Shown here in pieces: positions 1-12,200 of a DNA stretch of 64,000 nucleotides; within the stretch, counting starts at the first letter, position 1; every line of letters starts with the position of its first letter. Origin of the DNA: Sclerurus mexicanus. Taxonomy: Eukaryota > Chordata > Aves > Passeriformes > Furnariidae. Made by a program: the position numbers and the translations under genes. The notes beneath the pieces were generated by a model, which saw only the letters and a list, made by a program, of their open reading frames with translations, was not told the origin of the DNA and did not search any database. Location: positions 125,492 through 189,491 of the forward strand of contig VWZF01004007.1 of the NCBI GenBank assembly GCA_013396755.1. Reading direction: 5' to 3'.

Positions 1-34
1 CGGGATCGGGATCGGGATCGGGATCGGGATCGGG
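1..34. repeat. (CGGGAT)n hexanucleotide tandem repeat
   Basis: Five complete CGGGAT units plus a partial sixth run from the first base of the window. The array may extend beyond the edge, so its full length is unknown. It lies 58 bases before the PRCP start codon, in the promoter or 5' UTR. Confidence 0.95.
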
Positions 35-91
35 CACCGGCACCGCCGATCCGCGTCCTGCGCTGCTCCTGCCGCCCGCCCGCCCGCGGCG

Positions 92-217
92 ATGCTGCGG
101 CTCCTGCTGCTGGTGCCGCTGCTGTGCGCGGCCGGCGCCCTGCCCACCCCGCCCCGCCGCCGCAGGGGCGCCGCGCCCCCAACCGGGCCGTACGTGACGC
201 GCTACCTGAGCCAGCAG
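92..217 (+). CDS. PRCP: PRCP exon 1: signal peptide and propeptide
   Basis: This exon encodes residues 1-42. A leucine-rich hydrophobic stretch (2-12) followed by small residues (AAGA) is a typical signal peptide. A run of four arginines at 22-25 follows, in what is the propeptide region in mammals. The exon ends in CAG before GT at 218-219, phase 0. The N-terminus is about a dozen residues shorter than in human, in the poorly conserved part of the family. Confidence 0.9.
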
Positions 218-3200
218 GTGGGATTCGGGAGGGCCGGGAGGGGCTTTCCGTGGGAGCTCGGGTGGCGCTGTCCACTGTCACCAGCCTCGCTCTAGCCACG
301 GGCGGGACGGGACTGTCCGCAGGTTTAGGAGTGTGTTGGAGCAGACAGTTATTAATTATGTATAAAAAAAGCCACTCAGTGGTCGGTCACTTTGGTAAAG
401 CGCGCCGAGCCTTGAATATTCCAGTGAAGTGCGACTGTTGCCGTGTCAGGTAATAGTAATAGTGTCCCTCTGCTCTCGTGTGTGTGTGTGCCTCTGCCGT
501 GTCCTGGCAGCGGGGGACCGCCGCTGTGCACATCAGCTCTGTGATTTCGCTTGCTGTGTGATTTTTGTCGTGTGATTTTGCTTCATTTGTCACGGAACGG
601 TGTGGGTTGGAAGGGGCCTTAAAGATCGTGCAGTTCCAGCCCGCCGTCCCACCCCTTCCCTCCCCGGGCAGCGGCGCCTTCCACCAGGTGGAATAGGGAA
701 GAGGCTTCTGTCACTAACCTGAGCTTTATCATCCTGCCTGCTCCCACAATTTGCTGGCAAAATCCATAGGGCATGGACAGAACAGAGGGCTCTGCAGGGT
801 TGGCTTCAAGTGTTGGTGTGGTTTCCTTGCATAAGACTTGAAGCCCTGCTTGTTCGCACGTTTTGACAAAAGCAGTCCACAGATCCTTGGATGTGCCGAG
901 GAGTGGCTGCATTGTCACCTCTGCTGTACCTGGTTCTCGCAGGGGAGGTGATGGTTCCTTACGGTGGGAGGCACAGTAAGGGAAGAGGATGTTTTTCTAG
1001 CATTCTCTTGGTTTGATTAGAGTCAGGCTTGTAGCATGCATCTGAATTGCATGCCCTGGTCTGCATAGGGAATGGTGGGAAGGAGACGGTGTTTAATTCA
1101 CAGGCATAGAATGATTTAGGTTGGAGGAGACCTTTAAGGTCATCAAGTCCGACTGTTAACCCAGCACTACCAAGTTCACCACTAGACACGTCTTCAAGTG
1201 CCACGTCTACACTTCTTTCAAACACCTCCAGGGTTGTTGATTCAGCCACTTCCCTGGAAAGCCTGTTCCAATTCTTGATAACTGTGCCAGTGAATATTTT
1301 TTTGTTAATATCCTATCTAAACCTCTCCTGGTGCAACTTGTGGCTAGGCATCTTGGATAATACATGGATTGAATAGCTCCTATTTCAGCTTTGTAGAAGG
1401 TGAACTTACAATGGAGTGAGCAAAATGGAAAAATTACACTTTCAGAGAGAATAGGTATGAAGAAAACAGATAACCCTTTTAAGATTACCCTGAATAGCTA
1501 TGAAATAATTTTAGAGTCAAGGTCCTTGTTATGTGAGGTGAGAGATAGATTGGGAACAATTTTAATGAGAGATCCATCCACTGAGTTTACAATCTTCTGC
1601 AGACAATGTTAGGGGTTTGGGAATGCTCCTGTTCCAATGACCTCCCAGCATAAATAATGGAATTTCTGTGTCTTGAAAACATCTCTGTCTAATGCTCACT
1701 CAGGCAGTGATTTGAAATTTGTGTGCCTCCATTAACTCCTCTTACAGCCCTGAATCTTGTTTTGGTAACATACTGCAGATACCTTGCGCAGCGTGTGGTC
1801 AGCCTGGGCTGAGATATTAATCCTGCGCTGATGGTGTAACTCTTAATTGTTCTGGCACACCGGTTGTTACGCATTGTTATCGTAGTATCAGTGATACTAA
1901 TTCTGGGCCATGGTCTGAACCACCCTTTGTCACTATGCTGGTACACCTCTGTCCTCATCTTCTCCCTGGGTTCTGGTGTCACCTGGTTTTTCTCCTCAGC
2001 TCTCAGCAGACAGCCCCTGCACCTTCCAGTCGCCAGCAAAGCTGCAGAGCTGCTGTGTTGCTGAGATCTGTGGATTTTGGGATGTAGATAGGTGTTGAGA
2101 GAAGGGAGAAGGGAGAGTCACAGCAACATCATGCTGTGAAGTTGATGCCACATACTTTTCCCTTCAGTCTCTTCCATGTTCTCTTTCTCTCATGCTTCCA
2201 ACAAAACCACGTTGGCGGAGAGTAGCTGCTGTGGGAAAGAGGGAACCTATTCACAGGCCTTTAAATCCTTGTGTTTTCCTTGTCCAAAGACTTACTAGTA
2301 CTGTTGAACAGCATGGGCGATGTTTGTATATTAATGTATTTTTCATATTCATCAAAGACAGGAATGCTGCTGCCTGGCACTTGGAAGATACAGCGGTAGC
2401 ATGAGAGGTCTCATCACAAGGGGTGTGTAAGGCTGCTCTTTATCAGTAACCTGTGTAGAATTGATAGGCATTCAGCCCCTATGAAACATGTACTGAGTGC
2501 TGCTGTCTGGGAATTTGTAATCACATTATTATTCTGTAGTGGAACATAAATACGATGATTAGCATGTTAAATAGAGGTGGTGATACTTTGCCACCTCTCA
2601 GGATTGTTGAAGTTTAATTATTTACATTTACTGAGGGCATGAATCATCTCCATGTGTTTCATGCTGCCCAGCTTTTCTTCTTAGCTAAGGATCCTGTTTT
2701 GATTCTTGTTTCTCTTTTTATGGTTTTCATTATGAGTTGAAATAATTTTATATAAAACCATCGAATATAAAAAATACTTTCTAATATAGCAAAATATTAT
2801 GCTCACAAAGGAAACCTTTTATACCTATTTATATTAAAATATATTTAAATAGTCTTTAAATATTTAATATTTCTACAAAAGAAAACTGAAAATCTAAACA
2901 GATTCTGTGCATGAATTTTGCTGCTTAAAAAGTTACCTCTTGAGCACTGTGAACAATTTATTAATGTTGCACATTGGAGAACTGAATTTCAGAGGCTGAG
3001 AATTTTCATGTGCAATTCCAGCCTCTAAACAGAGCTTTTTGGCATGAAGACATACAGACCTGTAGCATTGCTTACGGGTTTAGTATCAGCTTTTACTGAG
3101 AAACAGTGATATTTAAGTCTGCTTTTATAAAAATGGAGAAATAACATGGTCAGAATTCAGCTCAGTGCTCATTTGCATTGAACTTCCTCCTGTTTTCCAT

Positions 3201-6200
3201 TTTAAGTGTCAGACATCCCTGATGATGGGGCTAAAGCCTAGAATATTGAGAAATAGGTCAAACTGCGTCAGTGTGACTAGTGCCTTTCCTTGCTTGCTGG
3301 CCTGTCTATGTCCTTAACAACCCTCATCAGTAGATGGCCCTTGAAGCAGAAACTCTGCAATCACCCTCATCTTTACATCAATAAATTGTGTTCATAGTGG
3401 GGACATTGATATTGGTCTCTTTTTCAGTGCTTCTGATGTACTGGTCTGACTTCTGTAGGCAAATCTGTTCTCACTTCCACTTTGCTAATTTGCTTGCTTG
3501 CTAAAAGATTGCTTGTGATTTGTGTGTTAAATTAATCCATCCAGAACTGAACTGTACAGAGTGTAGGATGTATAGAGCTGCAGGAAGACCACCACTATCT
3601 GGATAGTTTCTTTGTGCAGCCATGTCTGTGACCACAGTTCAAATTTTTTGGAAGGACTTGGTAAGGCATCCAAGGGCCATCTTCTCTTTACCCAATCAGA
3701 AATAATCTTAGAGCATACTGGGGAAGGTCTTGAGTCAGGCAGCTGCTCTGACCTTTGGGGAGCCTTGTTTTGTACTTCTGTATCCCTGTCTTTAGCACAT
3801 ATACCAGTGTTACAAAAAATCATAGCCTGAGAATTTGTGTTGTTTTATGTGCAGTACTGCTGAGAGGATGAGGCATTAAATTTCCTGGTATTTGAAGGTT
3901 TCTCGGTGGTAAACTCTATTCTTAGGAAAGAGCGTGGATGTGGTATCTCCTCACTCACTTTGATAATTGATGGCTGCATGAGACTTAATGTGCTCTTGGG
4001 CCCTTCACTCCAATCATGTTTTGTAAGCACACACTTCGCTTTGTGAACCGCTGTGAATTTGTCTGAGAACCCATGTAGCAAGTACAAATTAATTTTTATT
4101 CATCAACTTAGTGAGCCTGGCCCTTCAATCAGATTGAACCAATACATGTTAATTGTCATTCTTTCCAAAAGAAGAGTTCTCATTGCATTTAATAACTTCC
4201 TAGAGTTCACACCTATATCAGTATTTCATAGCTTAGTAAATTCACATGCAAGTCTTTGAGCTCTGAAATGTGTCCACACTTCATTTTTTGTGTACATAAA
4301 AGGAAGCTATGTTGAAGCTTCAAAATAACAAGGTTGAAAAGGTAATGCAATTTGATCCTTTCTGGCTATATCATGAGTCTTTAATATCCTATTTTATGTT
4401 ACAGATTGAAGTACTGAGGCATTGAAAATGTGAAAATCAGAACACAGGTTTCAAGCCAGAATAGAATTTGGGGACTGCAATGGGGAAACAAAGATACGTT
4501 TTTTTCAGACACAATTCTTTCTGTTTTACAGAAAGGAGCAATTATAAGGAAGCGTGTGAATAAAAGATTTTTCCTGCTGTAACTGGAAATCAGTACTACA
4601 TAAAAAAATTGACTTCAGTCAGGTTACTTCATGAATATGCAGAGTAAAGAAAATGTGGTGAAGAGATTGGCTCACCTTTTTATGACAATGTCTTTTTATG
4701 ACAATTGTTTTATGACAATTATCAAATTGATCAAAACTAAGGGTACAGTTTTGCTCTTAAACAAATGTTGCATATCATGTACTTACAAGAAGGAAGTTTA
4801 TGAAATGAGATATCTTTAATCCAATTCAGCATTTTTCAGCATTTGAAATTATCACTGTTTGTAAATGAGTGCCACTATACAACAGTTATGGATAAATGTT
4901 TTTTAAGTTAATGGAGTATGGATCTAAAACTCACTTAAAAAGACATTGAGATGGATTGAGGTTTTCATTTTTAATTGTGGTTAGCAGCTCTTTTAACATC
5001 TTATTGTGACTCAGGTTGGTGTCTCAGAATAGCAACAGATGTCGGGAATGGTTAAGATGGGTTTGTTTTTCATGCCTGGCACCATAATACAGTAGCACTT
5101 TTGACTTCTGGTGAAGGAAAAAACAAAGTGCTTTTTACAGAGCCCCTTGGTACCAATTAAAAGTTATACCGGTGTTTAGAGAAGAAGTGATGCTGATGTT
5201 TGTCTCTGAGGTGAATTACTTGGAATATATGTTTTCATCATCAAGTAGTACAGGAGTACTTGGCAGCTCTTACTCTGTGATTTCATAGTGTGATTTAAAA
5301 TGGGAGCTGTAAGTTATAAACCAGGTCCATAAGCAGAAACAATAGCTCTTATTCAGTGGACAGGAAAACAGGGAAGTACTTGTTAAAGCTTGTCAGTGAA
5401 TTTTTATTTTTATGCACTGCTTATCTCTGGGGTCACAATGCAGACATCAGCTTCTCAAATTAAGCAGGAAACAATTTCCTCACAACTTGCAGGCTCTTCC
5501 TTCAAGTGAGCAGTTAATACTTGTGACTACAAAAAACATCAATGATCACTACTCTGAAAGTGAGCATTTCTTACCTCACTGGCTTTAATAATTAAAATCT
5601 GTAATAGACCACTGAAAAATTTCTGGTAGACTGTCTAGATTAAAGAAAGTCTAAAGAACAAAACAATAAGCAAAACTGCATATGTCTGAAGTAGCAAGCT
5701 GTTTATGAGCCAGATGTGCATGAGAACTCCTGTAAACTTTGTTGAATTTGACTTTTACCAGTGAGCTTCTAGAAGTTGAAATAAAGTCTTAGAGTTGAAT
5801 TTTTTTTTTTTAAAGTAGGGGACTGTGTGGGAATATGTGAAGGAAAATGAAGTTGAAAATGGAATTTGATGCTAATGAGTTTCTTCATCTGACTTTGAGG
5901 AGGATCAACACAAGCCATCAGAACAAGAAGTTCTGGTAGACCATGCAGATAATTTGTAGGATTATGCTAAGTTGGTGAGAAACCAGAGGTCAGACTTGAT
6001 TATTTCGCTTTAAGCCTTCAAAAACTGAAGAAATACCTTGATTTATGTCATGCATTCTAGAATATTTGGATTTTATATCTAAAGCAGTGAAACTTATAAG
6101 AAATATAATGGGCTAAACTGGGCTGTAGTCAGTCATCTTGCGTATAGTCTCTGATTCTGCAAATATGGTTAATTTCTTTGTTTTCCAGGCATGTGAATTC

Positions 6201-9200
6201 AGAGAATTAAATACAGACAGAAGAATTGGAATGGTGTTTCTTTTAAATACAGTCAGTAGATACTTCTTGCCTGTGGTGTAGGAGGATAATTTTCCTTTTT
6301 ATTTTAAGTTTTTAGTTGCTGTCTGCTGTACTTTAGTTCAGCTCAGCTCTAGCATGCATGTCGTATTTTCTGACACTCAGTGCTGTTATAGTGCTGCTGC
6401 CAAGTGGCATTAGTGGTCAGTTGTGCTGTGATGTGGTTGTTGTTCTCTAAATTCACATAGTGAGCAAAGAACAAAACTTCTGATCCTTGTGGGCTGTTGT
6501 TTCTAACCTGAAATCTATTAACAGCATTTCCCATTATGCACTCCTACAGCCGAAATACACAGTTTCCTTACAAGTTCATCCTTGTGTCAGGCTTAAAGTC
6601 ACTGTGATTATATGAAGATTACCTGGAAAAGGTGCTTGTAGAGTAAAATCTGAGAAGTGTCTCTTGAAGAGGATTCACTGAAAAACCTACCTGCATGGGT
6701 TGGCGGGGAGGTATGATACTGCATGATACTTTCTCCCTCTGGCCGCTGATATGGATATACTTGGTGGTGCATCTCTTTTCATTCCTAGTTCATTTATACT
6801 GCTTCCAAGGGGAGTAAGTCTTCTTGCACTGTGAAGCAGAAAACCTTTTTAAAAAGCATACACAGAGGTACTTAGTGTGGGGGGAAAAAAACCTTAAAAA
6901 GCAAACCAGCCAACAACTAGTCAGAGGTAGGCTTAGATGGTAGTTTCCATGCAGAAACTTCTTTTCAAGACAACAGGAACAGAAAGTGTTGGGCATCAGG
7001 CCCCTTGACTTCAGCAGGGCTTGGACTGCAGCCAGAGTGAACTAGAGGAAGTGGGTGAAAGCAAAACTAGCATTAACAAAACATTTGATGTGTGCCTGAA
7101 AGCAGCAGCTTGCTTTGCCCTGCTGTGTGACTCCCTGAAAACAGTCGTCCACAAAAGCTGTTCAGAACCACATGCTGCTCTGGAAGTGCTGGCTCTTCTG
7201 TAGTTTTTCCTACACTACACAGTGATAAATGACTGGCCACCTACAAGTGTGCAGTTTCCAGTGCTGCAAGTCAGTGCTAGCGGGCAGGGGAATGTAGAGT
7301 TTCCTAGACTCCTAAGCCTGAGCTTCTGTTCCACAAGATCATGGAAAAAGACTTTTAGCAGTGTCTGTGGAATTGTTCAGTCTGTTCTGAACAGGATAGT
7401 TCCTAACAAAATGTTCTTGTTTTTTAAGTGGAAAAAGAAAAATAGAAATGGAAATAGAAACAGCTCTTGGGATAAAAATCTGAGTACTTCTATTTAGATG
7501 AGAAAACTGTTGCTTTGCTAGGAGAAGAAAAGTATCTATGGTCTAGCTTCATTCTGAGTCCTAATTGCACTGGTATGAAGACCTTTCATTTATCCATATG
7601 TTTGCTAGAGCTTTTCAGACACTGGAGAACTTTTGTAATGATTATGACTAGAGACCTGGATGTTTCTGTTGTAAAGTAGAGCAATTTCTCTGAAAAAACC
7701 TTTCACCTGCAGGGAGCCCTGGATGTTATTTCCCTGAATGCTGATGGTTTCTCCATTATCCTGTCTACCATCTCGCAGCCTTGCAAGCAGAAGTTGTTCT
7801 TCAGTGTTCAGATATGTTGCAAGCTTGCCAAAGCAGCAGTTGCTGTGTGGTAATTTTCTATTGCATCAGGGCTGTATGAGTAATTACTGCTTTGATGCAT
7901 TGTTTTCTGAGATTTTCTCCCTCCCTCAGCTCAATGCTCACCAGAATTGGTGGCTTTTAAAAACATGATCCACAGTGGCACTTGTAAAATACCTAGCCTT
8001 TAATACTGATAAACTGCCATCCCTGCATTGAGCTTTTGTCATTTTGTCTGTGCTTTGCCTCATTAGAAGACTACTTGGATAGATGAGGAGACAGTTTTCC
8101 TGTTTGCTTTCACTGTCTCTTTTCTTCCTTGGATCATCTATCTTGTGTAGGATTAGCTGTAGAACATAAAATACAAATAATAGTGGTTGAACTAAGGCTG
8201 GGAGAATGATAGAGCAAATATATTTGTAGTTCTGAAAACCCAGGAAGTAAAACAATTGTAACACGAATTAAACCTTTTAAAAATATTTGGCAAAGTAGGA
8301 AGTTCTAGCCCTTTTTGGGTTAGGGGTATAGTTGAAAAAAAGAATTGAGGACTTTCAGATGAAAACTCTGTTGATCAGGAAAGATGAAACTTTGTAGTCT
8401 TTCAGTTAAACAATCCTACACAAAACTTGGCGACAGTCCTAGCAAGACTGGAATGTTTTTATGCTGCTTAATCTGTGACACCTTGAAGCTTCATGTCCAT
8501 TTTCTTCCTCTCCTCTGAAGTTAATCCTCTGAATGTGATAGATTTGTAATTCAATCTGGAAGGCACATGTTAAAATTTAGTAGCCTTTGCCTGTTAGGGC
8601 TCTGAGAGACCTTGCACAAAGGTAACTTTGTTCTAGCTGGTGTAGTGCATCTTACTGCTTTTTTCAGCCTTGCAGAATATCATGCTTCAGGTAATACAGC
8701 TCTGACCTGGCTGTTCCCTATGCCTTGCCCCATCCCTTGTCCTTTGGAAGAGTTTCACCAGGATAATAATACCTTGAATGGAAGCATCAATGGTGTAACA
8801 ATTTGTGTGTTTATTACCATAGTAGTTTTTTACAGATTTATGTAGCTGGTGGATTCTGAGCAGCACAAGCTTCTCCATTGCTTGGAGAAGAACCAAGGGC
8901 AGGGGAATGTGTGGTTAAGAAGTGTCAGCAGTAAAGCTGATTGAAGAGATTCCTGCCATCTACTGCCTTGGTCATTCATTCTCCCCTTTCTGCTGGAGCT
9001 TTGTGACTCTCAAGTCTGGGACAGAAAACGTTAGGAGGGCCTGTGGGGCCCATCCTTCTGACTGAAGAAATTTTAACAGGGAATGGCATCTTCACTGTGA
9101 CTGCTGGGGGATTTTACACTTAAGTAATTAAAGGCTAAGTTTGTTTGTGGACTTCATTTTTACATGGTAAGCAGAATCAGAAGATTCAGTTGCAGGACAA

Positions 9201-12200
9201 ACCTCCTAATGGTTTGTGGAAGTTGAAACCAATTTGTTTGTGTTCCCATTAGCTGCTTGGGTTTCTGAAATAAAAATAACCTTTCATCATGTTCCGTTTG
9301 TTTCTAACAAGGGCTGACCTGAGTATCCTGGTGCTTTCCTACAGCATATCCTGTAGCTGTTTAAATGTTCTTCAGTCTTTTCAAGTCCCTGTCCAAACTG
9401 TGACTCAGGGCAGGGGTAGAGTTCCTGTTGAAGGCTTTCCTTGTCAGTGTGTTTTAATCACTGAAGAGATAAATGAGTGCTAAAAATCAAACTTCCTTAA
9501 ACAGCATCCCAAGAGCAGGTGATGTGATTTCTGCAGCATAAGAAAAGCTTCAGTAAGATCCATGAAGTGTAGAATCATAGACTCATTTTAGTTGGAAAAG
9601 ACCTTTAAGATCATCAAGTCTGACTGTAAACATAAGGCTGCCAAGTTCATCACTAAACCACATGTCTAGTCAAAGGCCACTGTATTCTCAAGGTCAATGC
9701 TGGAATGATAGGCATCCTTCTATCACAAGGATCCTAAGCCTGCATTTGCTTTGGGGGGCATATTTGGCTGAAAGCTCATTCCAGTCATGGAAAACTTGGT
9801 AGCAATTGCTCTAGACCATCTCAGTGGTTGAATAGAAGTTGGAAACAGTATGTATGCTTTTTGCCTATTAGTTGTTTGTATATTTTGATAATGTGACAAA
9901 TTAACAAATAAAAGTAAATCTGGTGAACAAAACCTCTGAATTATGGGGCACCAGGAAAATGACAAGCACATAAAGTCAATATTGGCTTGGTTGAGTGTAA
10001 GCTTTGCTGGGTAGAAAATTGGCTGGATTGCCAAGCCCAGAGAGTGGTGGTGACTGGAGGTAAATCCAGCTGCTGGCCACTCACAAGTGGTATTCCCCAG
10101 GGCTCAGGATTGGGGCCAGTCCTGTTTAATATCTTTATCATTGATCTGGATTATGGGATTGAGAGCACCCTTGATCAGTTAGCAGATGACACCAAGTGCT
10201 GATCTGCTGGATGGCAGGAAGGCTCTGCAGACAGATCTGGACAGGCTGGACCAATGGTCTGAGGCCAGCTGTGTGAAATCCAACAATGCAGAATACCTGG
10301 TTCTGCACTTGGGTCACAACAACCCCAGTCAGTGCTACAGGTTTAGGGAAGAATGGCTGGAAACCTGCCCAGAGTAAAAGGACCTGGAGGTGCTGGTCAA
10401 CAGCAGCTGAACATGAGCCAGCAGTGTGTCCAGGTGGCCAAGAAGGACAATGACATCCTGGCCTGTATCAGCAATAGCATGGCCAGCAGGACCAGGGCAG
10501 TGATTGTCCCCTCTGTACTTGGCACTGGTGAGGCTGCACCTCTAATCCTGTGTTCAGTTTTGGGCCCCTCACTACAAAGACACTGAGGTGCTGGAGCGTG
10601 TGCAGAGAAGGGTAACGGAGCTGGTGAAGGGTCTGGGGTACAAATCCTATGAGGAGCGATTGAGGGAGCTGGGGTTGTTTAGCCTATAGAAAGGAGACTC
10701 TTGAATATGTTGTTATACAAGGATGGCAAGGCAGTCCCTGCCCCCCTGAACTTAAAATTTGAATGGAGGAAGCAGAGATTATAAGAGGAAACAAAACTAA
10801 TGGGGCCAGCTGACTGAACTGTTGTCTCACAGCCTTACAGGAGTAAAAGCAGGAGTAGAAACACAGCAGTGAAATCCCAAGGAGGTTAGGGCCCACACTG
10901 CTGTTCATGCAGGAGGATATCCTCAGACTGTCCTGTATCTTCCTGTCCCCAGGAAATAATTCAGACAGGATGAGCACTCAAAACAACTCCATGAACATAC
11001 AGAGAGTGAAGCATGACTTAAAATCCTCTGGCTTCTCACCAGTAAAACAATTGGCTTGATTTCACATGGAATATCCAATTTGGGAAAACAAAGCAATTAC
11101 ATAGAGGATTGAAATTTAAGACATGACAAAAAGGCTTTCAGATGCTCACAGTCTTGCCAGAAACTCAAAAGCATAAAACAGTCAGGTGCTGATTTACCAC
11201 CTCAAGTAATATTAAATGCTTTTGGTTATAAACTGCCTTGTGAATAATAGTCTTTTTTGTGAAAGGCTTGGCTTTGCTGTCCTATCTCTGTAATCACTGA
11301 TGACCTTAAGGTGTTCAGCTGAGAAGGAAGTGGGTTTTAATCCACATGTCCTGTTCTGTCTTTGTACTCTACTCATTGCCATAGTTCCTGAATACTTCCA
11401 GAAGTCCATTAAGCAGACTAACATCTGTACAATAACATCTGCTGTGCCTTTTTTATTTCCTCCTTAGGGGACATGTGTGGCAGAGTGGCTTGTTTTATTT
11501 TAAATAGATTTCCAAAACAATAAAAAAGCACATTGAAAAACTCCCACCCTGAGATAAATCATCTTTGAGAGCTCAACAAAAGCACGTGAGAAGTGTGCAC
11601 TTAGGAGGTAAAGGCACAGAAGAGTGCCATGTATTTCAAACAGAAGGCAGTAAGGTGGGTTTTGGCCCTTCCTTCCCATTTGAGTTTGTTCAGTAAACCA
11701 GTCTGGAGAAGGGTCCTTGTCCTAAGCTGAGCTGCACTTCTCTATAGAAAGTTTCTCTGAGCTAAAGGATCAAAGCTGCTGATACGAGCCTTCAGTCTGG
11801 AGCTCTCATCAGCCTTGTGGGCACAATGCCCTGTGCCACCTACTGCCTTTGTAATCCAACTCAGGAACTGTGGTTCCCAGCTACTGTGCTTTAGGCAGTG
11901 GCTGCACTCTTCCAACAGAGCAGTTTGCCTCTCAAACTGTGTCAAAGATGTGCAGGAAAATACAAGGCTTTCTTAATCAATGCTCTCCAGGGCTTTTGTA
12001 CATATAACTGCAATTTTATTGCTCGCTTTCCCATCCTGCTTACCTCAGCTGACAAGATTTTCTCTTAAAATTATTCATAATTTACTACTTTCAGTGCTTC
12101 TTTTTCTAATTTTATCCTTCCTTTTATTAGTATCAGAATGACTGTTTCTGTGTCAGTAGATCATACTTCCATTTGTAAAACAGTGCTGTTGCATCACAGA

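Larger units (their letters stand above)
1..330 (+). promoter_or_regulatory. PRCP: PRCP CpG island: promoter, 5' UTR and exon 1
   Basis: The stretch is very GC-rich with frequent CpG, in sharp contrast to the AT-rich intron that follows. It contains the hexamer repeat, C-rich runs around 61-90 and the start codon at 92. No TATA box is visible, as is usual for a CpG-island housekeeping promoter. The transcription start site cannot be placed and may lie outside the window. Confidence 0.7.

Noticed and set aside
9987..10202. Reverse-transcriptase-like reading frame as a gene
   Set aside because: It is a decayed piece of CR1 ORF2, truncated at both ends and frame-broken, not a host gene.
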